Below, in pieces: positions 27,685-38,972 of a stretch of DNA of 53,291 nt. The stretch is taken from contig NZ_JACBXS010000026.1 of NCBI RefSeq assembly GCF_013415485.1, positions 1 through 53,291 on the forward strand, in the 5' to 3' direction. The DNA is from Rhabdonatronobacter sediminivivens. Lineage in GTDB: Bacteria; Pseudomonadota; Alphaproteobacteria; Rhodobacterales; Rhodobacteraceae. Position 1 is the first letter of the stretch. Each line of letters begins with the position of its first letter. Made by a program: the position numbers and the translations under genes. Under the pieces are notes generated by a model, which saw only the letters and a program-made list of their open reading frames with translations, was not told the origin of the DNA and did no database searches.

Positions 27685-27802
27685 TCAACCGTGCCTTGAT
27701 ACTATGCGCGAAACAAAGCCGATGAAAAGGGGCTTTCGACAGACAGGTTTTCTGCAGCTGCGAAAAGGCCAAGGAAAAACCGGGTATTGCAGGCTTCTGC
27801 GA

Positions 27803-27831
27803 TTGACAGGTTCCATGATATCGGTAACGGT
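27803..27831 (+). promoter_or_regulatory. Candidate aglE promoter
   Basis: TTGACA at 27803-27808 is a perfect -35. With 16 bases between, the -10 would be TAACGG at 27825-27830, a weak match. It is the best candidate between the divergent regulator and aglE. Confidence 0.35.
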
Positions 27832-27839
27832 CCGAGTAT

Positions 27840-27853
27840 CCAAAACGGTTTGG
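27840..27853. promoter_or_regulatory. Candidate LacI-family operator
   Basis: CCAAAACGGTTTGG is a near-perfect palindrome (5 of 6 arm bases) centred on CG, the form preferred by LacI-family repressors. It lies just after the proposed aglE promoter and about 85 bp before its start codon, in the space shared with the divergent regulator. Confidence 0.45.
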
Positions 27854-27936
27854 GAAAAGCGATTCCCGGCCCTGTATTGGGTGACCTGCGCGTTGCCCCA
27901 CGGACGTGGAACGCAATGAACATTGGGAGGTAGACC

Positions 27937-29292
27937 ATGAAAGCCAGACTTTATGCCGGTGCGGCGGCGCTTGCCCTTGTGGCGGGCGGGGCATCGGCCC
28001 AGAATCTGATTATCGAACCGGGCAGCGATGACCGTTTCAACTGGGACAGTTTCGAGGACTTCAGCGACGCCCATGACTTCAGCGGCCAGACCCTGACCAT
28101 CACCGGTCCCTGGCTGAGCGTGGACGCCGAGATGGTGCGCAATGTCATGGCCTATTTCGAGGCCGCGACGGGCGCGACCGTGGAATACAGCGGCTCGGAC
28201 AGCTTCGAGCAGGATATCGTGATTGCGATTCAGGCGAATTCGGCGCCCAATATCGCCGTGTTCCCGCAGCCGGGCCTGGCCGCCGACATGGCCGCGCGGG
28301 GCGCGCTGGCGCCGCTGGGGTCCGACACCGCCGAGTGGATGTTGGACAACTATGCCGCCGGGCAGTCCTGGGTTGATCTGGGTACCTTCCCCAACCCCGA
28401 TGGCGACGAAGAGATGTTCGGCTTCTTCTACAAGGTCGATGTGAAATCGCTGGTCTGGTACAGCCCTGACGCCTTCGATGAAATGGGCTACGACATCCCC
28501 GAGACCATGGAAGAGCTGCTGGAACTGTCGCAGATGATGGTTGATGACGGCGGCACGCCCTGGTGCATCGGTCTGGGGTCTGGCGCGGCCACCGGCTGGC
28601 CCGCGACTGACTGGGTCGAAGACATCATGCTGCGCCTGCATGAGCCCGAGCTTTACGACCAGTGGATCACCAATGAGCTGGCCTTCAACTCCCCCGAGGT
28701 GATCGAGGCCATCGAAACCTTTGGCACCTTCGTGCACAGCGATGGCTGGGCGCAGGGCGGCCCGCAGGCGGTGGCCACCACCGATTTCCGCGACAGCCCG
28801 GCGGGCCTGTTCCAGATCCCGCCCGATTGCTTCATGCACAAGCAGGCCTCCTTCATCCCGTCCTTCTTTCCCGAAGGGTCCGAGTTCGGCGTGGATTTCG
28901 ATTTCTTCTACTTCCCGTCCTTCGCCGACAAGGATCTTGGTGACCCGGTGATGGGGGCGGGCACCCAGTTCGCAATCACTCAGGACAGCGAGGCCGCGCG
29001 GGGGCTGATCGAATTCTTCAAGACCCCGATCGCGCATGAGGTCTGGATGGCGCAATCGGGCTTCCTGACCCCGCATGAGGGCGTGAACCTGGACACCTTC
29101 GGTGATGACTCGCTGCGGGCCATGAACCAGATCCTGCTGGATGCCACGACTTTCCGCTTCGATGCCTCGGACGTCATGCCGGGGGAAATCGGCGCGGGCG
29201 CGTTCTGGACCGGGATGGTGGACTTCGTCACCGGCACCAGCGCCGCGGATGTGGCGGATGCCGTCCAGGACCGCTGGGACGCCATGCGTTGA
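27937..29292 (+). CDS. aglE: Alpha-glucoside ABC transporter, solute-binding protein
   Basis: 451 residues. A signal peptide (MKARLYAGAAALALVAGGASA) precedes the mature start QNLIIEPG; no lipobox Cys, so it is a free periplasmic protein. The body shows the extracellular solute-binding family 1 pattern: GQTLTITGPWLSVDAEMV, IAIQANSAPNIAVFPQPG and GFFYKVDVKSLVWYSPDAF. It binds alpha-glucosides such as sucrose, maltose or trehalose in AglEFGK systems. GGGAGG lies 8 bases before the ATG. First gene of aglEFGAK, followed by a 118-bp gap with a hairpin. Confidence 0.9.
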   Translation: MKARLYAGAAALALVAGGASAQNLIIEPGSDDRFNWDSFEDFSDAHDFSGQTLTITGPWLSVDAEMVRNVMAYFEAATGATVEYSGSDSFEQDIVIAIQANSAPNIAVFPQPGLAADMAARGALAPLGSDTAEWMLDNYAAGQSWVDLGTFPNPDGDEEMFGFFYKVDVKSLVWYSPDAFDEMGYDIPETMEELLELSQMMVDDGGTPWCIGLGSGAATGWPATDWVEDIMLRLHEPELYDQWITNELAFNSPEVIEAIETFGTFVHSDGWAQGGPQAVATTDFRDSPAGLFQIPPDCFMHKQASFIPSFFPEGSEFGVDFDFFYFPSFADKDLGDPVMGAGTQFAITQDSEAARGLIEFFKTPIAHEVWMAQSGFLTPHEGVNLDTFGDDSLRAMNQILLDATTFRFDASDVMPGEIGAGAFWTGMVDFVTGTSAADVADAVQDRWDAMR

Positions 29293-29307
29293 ACTGTGAC
29301 CGGCGGA

Positions 29308-29339
29308 GCCCGCGCGCAGTGGAGGAGCCGCGCGCGGGC
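29308..29339 (+). terminator. Intra-operon hairpin after aglE
   Basis: GCCCGCGCGC (29308-29317) and GCGCGCGGGC (29330-29339) form a 10-bp GC stem. There is no T-run. Hairpins at this place commonly protect the message of the binding protein or reduce readthrough into the permeases, so that the binding protein is made in excess. Confidence 0.5.
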
Positions 29340-29410
29340 GCTCAAAGACCCCTTTCGGCGTGCCCCGTGCCGGGCTGCCGATCCCTTGCCTCGGACGGGA
29401 GGAGACGGCC

Positions 29411-30592
29411 ATGCATCCGGTGATTCAGGGTGTGCTTACCATCGTGATCGGTGTCGGTGGGTGTGTCGGATATTTCTATTTTTCCAACATGATCCTGGAC
29501 AAGGTGATCTTCCCGGCACGCGAAACCCGGCCCAACAGGACAATCGGGTTGCCCGTTGTGTTCGGCCTGCCGACCCTTGCGCTTGTCCTCGGCTATGCGG
29601 GGCCGCTGGTGCTTCAGGCCCTGGCCGGCGAGGCGTCGATGATATCGGCGGTGTTCGCCGTGGCGGTGACGGCGATGCTGGCCTATTACCTGCTCAAGTT
29701 CGCCCTGTGGGCGTTCCCGGTGGACACCGTGTCGCCCGGCGACAACATCAACCGCGCGAACAAGGTGCGCCCGTGGCTGTTTCTGTTCCCGGCCATGTTT
29801 GCGCTGGGGCTCTATCTGGCCTACCCGGTGGTGGGCTCGTTCTGGCGCTCGCTCTTTGACCGCTCGGGTGCCAATTTCATCGGGTTCGGAAATTACATGG
29901 ACCTGTTCGCCGGGTCCTCATTCCGCACGGCGGTGTTCAACAACCTGATGTGGGTGCTGGTGGTCCCGGCCATGGCGACCTTCTTCGGGCTGCTGGTGGC
30001 GCAGCTGACGGACCGGCTGAAATGGGGCAATATCGCCAAATCGCTGATCTTCATGCCCATGGCGATCAGCTTTGTCGGCGCCTCCTTGATCTGGAAATTC
30101 GTCTATTCCGCCAACCCGGATATCGGCATCATCAACGCCACGCGCGATTTCTTCGGCATGGCACCCGTGGACCCGGTGCAGATCCCGTTCTGGAACAACT
30201 TCTTCCTGATGTTCATCCTGGTCTGGATCCAGACCGGCTTTGCCATGGTGATCCTCTCGGCGGCGCTGCGCGGCATCCCCGAGGAAACCATCGAGGCCGC
30301 CATCATCGACGGGGCCAATCCGTTCCAGGTGTTTTTCTCCATCAAGGTGCCGCAGATCATGGGCACAATCGTGGTGGTCTGGACCACCATCACCATTCTG
30401 GTGCTCAAGGTGTTTGACATCGTCTACACCATGACCGGCGGCAATTTCGGCACCCACATCCTGCCCAGTTACATGATGACCTATATGTTCCGCGATGACG
30501 GGCGGGCGACGGCGGTGGCCTTTGTCATCATGATCCTGGTGCTGCCGGTGATGATCTGGAACATCCGGCAAGCCAACAAAGAAATGCGCTGA
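29411..30592 (+). CDS. aglF: Alpha-glucoside ABC transporter permease AglF
   Basis: 393 residues. Start ATG 29411 follows GGGAGGAG. Membrane helices include VLTIVIGVGGCVGYFYF, two more before residue 115, then the MalF-like core from PWLFLFPAMFALGLYLAYPV. The coupling (EAA) loop is recognisable in ETIEAAIIDGANPFQVFFSIKVPQI. The extra N-terminal membrane segments are normal for AglF. Spacing to aglG is 15 bases. Confidence 0.9.
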   Translation: MHPVIQGVLTIVIGVGGCVGYFYFSNMILDKVIFPARETRPNRTIGLPVVFGLPTLALVLGYAGPLVLQALAGEASMISAVFAVAVTAMLAYYLLKFALWAFPVDTVSPGDNINRANKVRPWLFLFPAMFALGLYLAYPVVGSFWRSLFDRSGANFIGFGNYMDLFAGSSFRTAVFNNLMWVLVVPAMATFFGLLVAQLTDRLKWGNIAKSLIFMPMAISFVGASLIWKFVYSANPDIGIINATRDFFGMAPVDPVQIPFWNNFFLMFILVWIQTGFAMVILSAALRGIPEETIEAAIIDGANPFQVFFSIKVPQIMGTIVVVWTTITILVLKVFDIVYTMTGGNFGTHILPSYMMTYMFRDDGRATAVAFVIMILVLPVMIWNIRQANKEMR

Positions 30593-30607
30593 GGGGGGGC
30601 AGGGATC

Positions 30608-31762
30608 ATGGACAATATCGCCGGACAGAAATCGGGCCTTTCCATCGTCGTCAACATCACCGTGGTGGTGCTGGTTCTGCTGTGGCTGCTGCCGACCATC
30701 GGGCTGTTCGTGTCCTCGTTCCGGGACCGGGACCAGATTTCGAACTCCGGCTGGTGGCAGGCGCCCATGGCGGTCGACCTGAACTTCCGCACCCGCGCCG
30801 ACACCGATGATGAGCGCGAGGTGAACGGCAGCTTCGTCATCGAGGGCAATGTCTTTGCCGATCCCGCGCTGGCCAGCCGCTTTCCTGATGCCACGGGGCG
30901 GGTAGCCGCCTTCGGGGGCCGCGCGGTGGCGCCAGGCGAATTCACCGTCGGCACCACAGCCGAATTGCGCAGCGGGGCGCTGTTGACCGTGATGGAGGAC
31001 GGCAGTTTCCGACTGGAGGCGGACGAAAGTTTCGGCGCGCGCGGTCCCCTGATCTATTTCGAGGCCCGCACCCCGCCGCAATTCACGCTGGCGAATTACA
31101 ACACCGTCCTGCGCGCCGATGGCATGGACCGCGCCTTCATCAACACGCTGACGGTGACGATCCCGGCCACGGTGATCCCCATCCTGATCGCGGCCTTTGC
31201 CGCCTATGCGCTGGCCTGGATGGATTTCCCGGGCCGGGGGTTGCTGATCGCCGCGGTGGTGGGGCTGCTGGTGGTGCCGCTGCAACTGGCGCTGGTGCCG
31301 CTTCTGTCGCTGCACACAAGCATCGGCATCGGGCAGAGTTTCCTTGGCATCTGGCTGGCGCATACGGGCTTCGGCTTGCCCCTGGCCATATATCTCTTGC
31401 GCAACTACATGGTCGGCCTGCCGCGTGACATCATCGAAAGCGCCAAGGTGGACGGGGCGACTGATTTCCAGATATTCGTGCGCATAATCCTGCCGCTGAG
31501 CTTCCCGGCGCTGGCCAGCTTTGCAATCTTCCAGTTCTTGTGGACCTGGAATGACCTGCTGGTGGCCAAGGTGTTCCTGCCCTCGGGCGCGGCCAGCCAG
31601 GTGATGACGGTCAAGATCGCCGATGACCTTCTGGGGTCACGCGGCGGGGATTGGGGCATCCTGGCGGGGGCGGCGTTTGTGTCGCTGGCTGTGCCGCTGG
31701 TGGTGTTCTTTACAATGCAACGCTTCCTGGTGCGCGGCCTGCTGGCCGGCTCGGTGAAATAA
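30608..31762 (+). CDS. aglG: Alpha-glucoside ABC transporter permease AglG
   Basis: 384 residues. The first membrane helix (about 15-40) is followed by a ~130-residue extracytoplasmic insert with beta-like repeats (RVAAFGGRAVAPGEFTVG and similar), then the five-helix permease core from INTLTVTIPATVIPILIAAF. The EAA loop is IIESAKVDGATDFQIFVRIILPLS. The inserted domain between helices 1 and 2 is usual in AglG and absent from MalG-type proteins, and its role is unclear. It sits 5 bases before aglA. Confidence 0.9.
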   Translation: MDNIAGQKSGLSIVVNITVVVLVLLWLLPTIGLFVSSFRDRDQISNSGWWQAPMAVDLNFRTRADTDDEREVNGSFVIEGNVFADPALASRFPDATGRVAAFGGRAVAPGEFTVGTTAELRSGALLTVMEDGSFRLEADESFGARGPLIYFEARTPPQFTLANYNTVLRADGMDRAFINTLTVTIPATVIPILIAAFAAYALAWMDFPGRGLLIAAVVGLLVVPLQLALVPLLSLHTSIGIGQSFLGIWLAHTGFGLPLAIYLLRNYMVGLPRDIIESAKVDGATDFQIFVRIILPLSFPALASFAIFQFLWTWNDLLVAKVFLPSGAASQVMTVKIADDLLGSRGGDWGILAGAAFVSLAVPLVVFFTMQRFLVRGLLAGSVK

Positions 31763-31767
31763 CAAAG

Positions 31768-33429
31768 ATGAAAGACATGCCCGCACAATCGATACTTCGC
31801 GCGGATACCGCCGTTCAGAATGATCCCCAATGGTGGCGCGGGGCGGTGATCTATCAGATCTATCCGCGCAGCTATCAGGACAGCAATGGCGACGGGATCG
31901 GCGATCTGCTGGGGATTGTCGAACGCCTGCCCTATATCGCCAGCCTGGGCGTGGATGCGATCTGGGTGTCGCCTTTCTTCACCTCACCGATGAAGGATTT
32001 CGGCTATGACGTGTCGGATTACTGCGATGTGGACCCGATGTTCGGCTCACTCGCGGATTTCGACATGCTGGTGGCCACCGCGCACAAGCTGGGGCTGAAG
32101 GTGCTGATCGATCTGGTCCTGTCGCATTCCTCGGACCAGCATCCATGGTTTGTCGAAAGCCGGTCCAGCAAGGACAACCCGCGCGCCAACTGGTATGTCT
32201 GGGCCGATGCCAAGCCCGATGGCACGCCGCCCAACAACTGGCTGTCGATCTTTGGCGGCTCGGCCTGGGCCTGGGACACCACGCGCTGCCAGTATTTCCT
32301 GCACAACTTCCTGGACACGCAGCCGGATCTGAACTTCCACGAACCGGCCGTGCAGGAGGAGCTTCTGGGCGTGGCCAGGTTCTGGCTGGACCGCGGCGTG
32401 AATGGCTTCCGGCTGGATACGATCAATTTCTACGTCCACGACCGGGAATTGCGCGACAACCCGCCCCTGCCACCCGAACAGCGCAATGCCTCCATCGCAC
32501 CGGCGGTGAACCCCTATAATTATCAGGAGCATCTGTTCGACAAGAACCAGCCCGAGAACCTGGAATTTCTGCGCCGCTTCCGTGCCCTGCTGGACCTCTA
32601 TGGCGCCGCTGCGGTGGGTGAGGTCGGCGACGCCCAGCGGGGGCTGGAGATTCTGGGCGAGTATACCTCGGGCGGGGACAAGGTGCAGATGTGCTACGCG
32701 TTCGAGTTCCTGTCCCCAGATGCGCCCTCGGCGCCACGCATTGCCGCCGTGCTGCGCCATCTGGACTATTCCGCGCCCGAGGGCTGGGCCTGTTGGGCGT
32801 TTTCCAACCATGACGTGGTGCGCCATGTCTCGCGCTGGGATCTGACACCTGCGGCCACCCGTGCCTATGCCACACTGCTGTTGTGCCTGCGCGGCTCTGT
32901 CTGCCTCTATCAGGGCGAGGAACTGGGCCTGCCTGAGGCCGAGTTGCGGTTCGAGGACCTGCAGGACCCTTACGGCATCCGCTTCTGGCCGGAGTTCAAG
33001 GGGAGGGACGGCTGCCGCACGCCCATTGTCTGGTCCGCCAAGGAACTCAACGGCGGGTTTTCGCGCGGGATTCCCTGGCTGCCGGTGGCGCGGGAACATG
33101 TCCATATGGCGGTGGATGACCAGGAGCGCGCGCCGGATGCGCTGCTGCACCATTACCGCCGCGCCATCGCCTTTCGCCGCGCGCACAAGGCGCTGGTGCG
33201 GGGCAGCCTGCGCGATCTGCATGTGGCGGGCGACACCTTGTCCTTCCTCCGCAAGACCGAGGGCGAAACCCTGTTTTGCGCCTTCAACCTGGGCCATGAG
33301 CCGGTGACCCTGCATCTGCCCGAAGGGCATTGGGTCACCGTGGGGCAGGAACTCAACAGTTCGGGCCCGGGGGAGGACGGTCTGGTGCATCTGGGGCCCT
33401 GGCAGCCCTGCCTGGTGCAGAAACGGTAA
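31768..33429 (+). CDS. aglA: Alpha-glucosidase, GH13
   Basis: 553 residues, no signal peptide, so intracellular. GH13 landmarks: AVIYQIYPRSYQDSNGDGIGDL at the start of the barrel, the nucleophile in NGFRLDTINFY (Asp217), the acid/base in AVGEVGDAQRG (Glu285), and the transition-state Asp in AFSNHDVV (Asp349). It hydrolyses imported alpha-glucosides to glucose and the other sugar. Start 31768 (MKDMPAQ) is 5 bases after aglG; an ATG at 31777 is an alternative. Confidence 0.92.
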   Translation: MKDMPAQSILRADTAVQNDPQWWRGAVIYQIYPRSYQDSNGDGIGDLLGIVERLPYIASLGVDAIWVSPFFTSPMKDFGYDVSDYCDVDPMFGSLADFDMLVATAHKLGLKVLIDLVLSHSSDQHPWFVESRSSKDNPRANWYVWADAKPDGTPPNNWLSIFGGSAWAWDTTRCQYFLHNFLDTQPDLNFHEPAVQEELLGVARFWLDRGVNGFRLDTINFYVHDRELRDNPPLPPEQRNASIAPAVNPYNYQEHLFDKNQPENLEFLRRFRALLDLYGAAAVGEVGDAQRGLEILGEYTSGGDKVQMCYAFEFLSPDAPSAPRIAAVLRHLDYSAPEGWACWAFSNHDVVRHVSRWDLTPAATRAYATLLLCLRGSVCLYQGEELGLPEAELRFEDLQDPYGIRFWPEFKGRDGCRTPIVWSAKELNGGFSRGIPWLPVAREHVHMAVDDQERAPDALLHHYRRAIAFRRAHKALVRGSLRDLHVAGDTLSFLRKTEGETLFCAFNLGHEPVTLHLPEGHWVTVGQELNSSGPGEDGLVHLGPWQPCLVQKR

Positions 33430-33449
33430 CACGGGGGAGGGAGGGGCCA

Positions 33450-34538
33450 ATGGCTGACCTGAAGCTGACGGATGTCGAAAAGGCCTATGGCGATGTCAAG
33501 GTGCTCAGCAACATCAACCTGGACATCAAGAAGGGTGAGTTGATCGTCTTTGTCGGCCCCTCGGGCTGCGGCAAGTCCACCCTGCTGCGGATGATCGCGG
33601 GGCTGGAGCGGATCACCGGCGGAGAGTTGCAGATCGACGGCATGGTGGTCAACGACATCCCGCCCGCGCAGCGCGGCATTGCGATGGTGTTCCAGTCCTA
33701 CGCGCTTTATCCGCACATGACCGTGCGCGAGAACATGGCTTTCGCGCTGAAGATCGCCAAGAAGTCGAAGCAGGAGATTGACGCGGCGGTGAACCGCGCG
33801 GCAAAGATCCTGCAACTGGACCAATACCTTGACCGCCTTCCGCGCGCGCTTTCCGGTGGCCAGCGCCAGCGGGTGGCGATCGGGCGGTCGATCGTGCGCG
33901 ACCCCAAGGTCTATCTGTTCGACGAGCCGCTCTCGAACCTGGACGCTGCGCTGCGGGTCGCCACGCGGATCGAAATTGCGCAGTTGAAGGAGTCCATGCC
34001 CGATTCGACGATGATCTATGTGACCCATGACCAGGTCGAAGCCATGACCCTGGCGACCCGCATCGTGGTGCTGGCAGGCGGCGGCATCAGCCAGGTGGGC
34101 AGCCCGCTGGAGCTGTACAACCGCCCTGAAAACGAATTCGTGGCCCAGTTCATCGGCTCTCCGGCCATGAACATGGTGCCGGGTGAGGTGGTGGAGACCG
34201 GCGCGCAAACCGTGATCAGGCTTGAAGGCGGCGGCACCGCGCGCGCCGACATTCCCACCACCGGCGCAGACAAGGGGATGAAGGTCAATCTGGGTGTGCG
34301 CCCCGAGGATGTCACCGCCACCGATGGCGAAGACTTCCTCTATCGCGGCGAGGTCGAGATCGTCGAGGCTCTGGGCGAATTGACCGTGCTGTATTTCAAG
34401 CCTGACGGGCGGGAAAAACCGTTTCTGGCGAAACTGCCCGGAACCCATGCCGAAATGCGCGGCCAGACTGTCAAGCTGGTGGCGGATCCGGCGAAGGTGC
34501 ATCTGTTCCACAACGGGAGATCTCTGCTGTATCGGTGA
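33450..34538 (+). CDS. aglK: Alpha-glucoside ABC transporter ATPase
   Basis: 362 residues. Walker A is GPSGCGKST (36-44), the Q-loop MVFQSYALYPHM, the signature LSGGQRQRVAIGRS and Walker B VYLFDEPLSNLD. The last ~120 residues form the OB-type regulatory domain of MalK/UgpC-type ATPases (LGVRPEDV). It drives AglFG. The start is preceded by GGGAGGGAGGGG, and the gene ends the operon with a terminator hairpin. Confidence 0.95.
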   Translation: MADLKLTDVEKAYGDVKVLSNINLDIKKGELIVFVGPSGCGKSTLLRMIAGLERITGGELQIDGMVVNDIPPAQRGIAMVFQSYALYPHMTVRENMAFALKIAKKSKQEIDAAVNRAAKILQLDQYLDRLPRALSGGQRQRVAIGRSIVRDPKVYLFDEPLSNLDAALRVATRIEIAQLKESMPDSTMIYVTHDQVEAMTLATRIVVLAGGGISQVGSPLELYNRPENEFVAQFIGSPAMNMVPGEVVETGAQTVIRLEGGGTARADIPTTGADKGMKVNLGVRPEDVTATDGEDFLYRGEVEIVEALGELTVLYFKPDGREKPFLAKLPGTHAEMRGQTVKLVADPAKVHLFHNGRSLLYR

Positions 34539-34545
34539 TGCAGCG

Positions 34546-34584
34546 GGCGCCTGCAGTTCATGCACTGCACTAGAAGCGCCTTTT
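34546..34584 (+). terminator. Terminator of the agl operon
   Basis: GGCGC (34546-34550) pairs with GCGCC (34576-34580), and TGCAG/CTGCA pair inside, followed by TTTT. It starts 7 bases after the aglK stop. Confidence 0.6.
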
Positions 34585-34649
34585 AAAATACTGAATAATG
34601 ATGATTTTGCAGGATGTCCCTGAAGCGCCCCTTTCAGCGGCGGTGCCAT

Positions 34650-34678
34650 CTTGCAACAGTCCTGCCCACTCCCCAAGT
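34650..34678 (+). promoter_or_regulatory. Candidate heat-shock (RpoH) promoter for clpB
   Basis: CTTGCA at 34650-34655 and CCCCAAGT at 34671-34678, 15 bases apart, resemble the sigma-32 consensus CTTGAA...CCCCATnT. The site lies about 80 bases before clpB, where such a promoter is expected. Confidence 0.55.
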
Positions 34679-34759
34679 AAGGGATGAGGCCCGGATCAGG
34701 GGCGTGCCGCACAAAGCGGGCGCCCGATTGCCCGGGCGCTTGCAAAGGAGTGACAGGCC

Positions 34760-37381
<2,622 letters not shown>

Positions 37382-37389
37382 TCGTCATT

Positions 37390-37482
37390 TTCTTGCGCCA
37401 AATACTCCGGGGGAGCCCAGCCCCATGCGGGGCTGGGCGGGGGCAGCGCCCCCAACGCGCCTGCCCCTTGGGGCAGGCACAT
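37390..37482. repeat. Cluster of three hairpins between clpB and the thi operon
   Basis: After the motif TTGCGCCAAATACTCCGGGG come three perfect inverted repeats: GCCCAGCCCC/GGGGCTGGGC (37415-37438), GGGGGC/GCCCCC (37439-37453), and CTGCCCC/GGGGCAG (37461-37476). They lie between two converging genes, so they can act as a bidirectional terminator. The leading CAAATACTCCGGGGG motif resembles an extragenic sequence found after many genes in Rhodobacteraceae. Confidence 0.55.
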
Positions 37483-37509
37483 AAGCTTGCGCGCTCTGCG
37501 CGCTCCGCT

Positions 37510-38241
37510 TTACTTGCGTCGCAAAGTTGTCTCGAACGCCAGAAACAGTGACAGGCTCAGCCCCGCCAGCACAATCAGGGCCGCGAACATCAGATCCGTC
37601 TGCCCGCGCCCATTGGCCATCAGCATCAGATATCCCAACCCCCGCGATGATCCGACCCATTCGCCGATGACCACCGCAAAGGGCGCATAGATGATCGCCA
37701 GCCGCAACCCCGAGGCCAGCGCCGGCAGCGCGGTGGGCAGTTGCAACAGGACCAGCCGACGCAAGGGCCGCGCCCGCATCAGCCGCGCCATGTCCTCCAT
37801 CGCCGGGGGCAGGCGCATCAACCCGTCAAAAAACGCCGATGTCACCGGGAAATACACCACCAGCATCACCATCACCACCTTGGACGCCGCGCCATAGCCC
37901 AGCCACAGGGTGATGATCGGCGCCAGCGCAAAGACCGGGATCGCCTGGGCAAAGATCAGCATGGGCCGCAGCAACAGCCGCGCCCCGGGGGACATCGCCA
38001 GGTTCAGCGCCGTGACCACCCCCAGCGCAACCCCCGCCGCCAACCCACTCAGCAGGTTCACGGCCGTGAAGCGCGCGTGCTCGCCCAGCATCGCGGCATT
38101 GTCCCAAAGCGTCGCGCCCACGCGCCCCGGCCCGGGCAGGATGAAGGGCGGCACCCCGCTGGCCCAGACCACGCCCTGCCACAGCGCCAATGCGACCCCC
38201 AGCGCCAGAACCCCGCGCAACAGGCTCCGCGCCGCGCTCAT
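37510..38241 (-). CDS. thiX: Thiamine-precursor ABC transporter permease
   Basis: 243 residues. About six membrane helices and the EAA loop in MARLMRARPLRRLVLLQLPTAL place it in the SsuC/TauC-type permease family. Position after thiZ and thiY gives the role: uptake of a hydroxymethylpyrimidine precursor such as formylaminopyrimidine. Its start overlaps the stop of the ATPase gene by 4 bases. Last gene of the thi operon. Confidence 0.85.
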   Translation of the reverse strand: MSAARSLLRGVLALGVALALWQGVVWASGVPPFILPGPGRVGATLWDNAAMLGEHARFTAVNLLSGLAAGVALGVVTALNLAMSPGARLLLRPMLIFAQAIPVFALAPIITLWLGYGAASKVVMVMLVVYFPVTSAFFDGLMRLPPAMEDMARLMRARPLRRLVLLQLPTALPALASGLRLAIIYAPFAVVIGEWVGSSRGLGYLMLMANGRGQTDLMFAALIVLAGLSLSLFLAFETTLRRK

Positions 38242-38972
38242 GCCGCAGCCGCCCCTTGCAGGCGGGTCAGCAGCGCCGCCTGCGCGGCAAGCGTCTGCGG
38301 GTCGTCATGCGCGCGCAGGGGCGCCGCCGGGGGCAGGTCCAGCGCAATGGCGCCGCCCTGGCCCAGCAGCCAACAGTGATGCGCCAGACGCACTGCCTCC
38401 AGCGGGTCGTGGGTGATCAGCAGCACCGTGCGCCCGGCCAGCGCCCGCGCGGCCAGATCCTGCATGGCCAGCCGGGTCGCGGCATCCAACGCGGAAAATG
38501 GCTCGTCCAGAATGACGATCGGCGCGTCCTCCATCAGCGTGCGCGCCAGCGCCACGCGCTGCCGCTGCCCGCCCGAAAGCGCCCCAGGCCGGCGCCGCTC
38601 CATCCCGCCCAGCCCCAGATCGGCCAGCAATGCGCGCGCGCGATCACGCTCGGGGCGCTGCCCGCGCAGCCGCGCGCCGATTACAACGTTTTCCAGCACC
38701 GAGGCCCAGGGCAGAAGCTGCCCCTCCTGCGCCATCAGCGCCACGCGCCCGGCCGTCCCGTGCCCATCGCTGGTGCCGAACCTGCCGCGCAGCCCCTGCG
38801 GCCCGGGCAACCCCGCAACCAGCCGCCCGATGGTGGATTTCCCCACCCCCGAAGGCCCCAGCAGGCAGCCCCATGCCCCGGGCGGCACCTCCAGCGCCAG
38901 CCCTGGCAGCAGCACATCGCCGTCCAGCAGCAGATCGCCCCGCAGATGCAGCCCCGGCGCCTGGTCGGTCAT
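38238..38972 (-). CDS. thiZ: Thiamine-precursor ABC transporter ATPase
   Basis: 244 residues. Walker A GPSGVGKST, signature LSGGQRQRVALARTL and Walker B IVILDEPFSALD are complete. The start at 38972 (MTDQAPGLHLRGDL) is fixed by its ATGA overlap with tenA. It powers ThiX with the binding protein ThiY. Confidence 0.88.
   Translation of the reverse strand: MTDQAPGLHLRGDLLLDGDVLLPGLALEVPPGAWGCLLGPSGVGKSTIGRLVAGLPGPQGLRGRFGTSDGHGTAGRVALMAQEGQLLPWASVLENVVIGARLRGQRPERDRARALLADLGLGGMERRRPGALSGGQRQRVALARTLMEDAPIVILDEPFSALDAATRLAMQDLAARALAGRTVLLITHDPLEAVRLAHHCWLLGQGGAIALDLPPAAPLRAHDDPQTLAAQAALLTRLQGAAAA

Noticed and set aside
37390..37482. CRISPR-like array
   Set aside because: The inverted repeats differ from one another and have no regular spacers; no CRISPR array is seen anywhere in the window.
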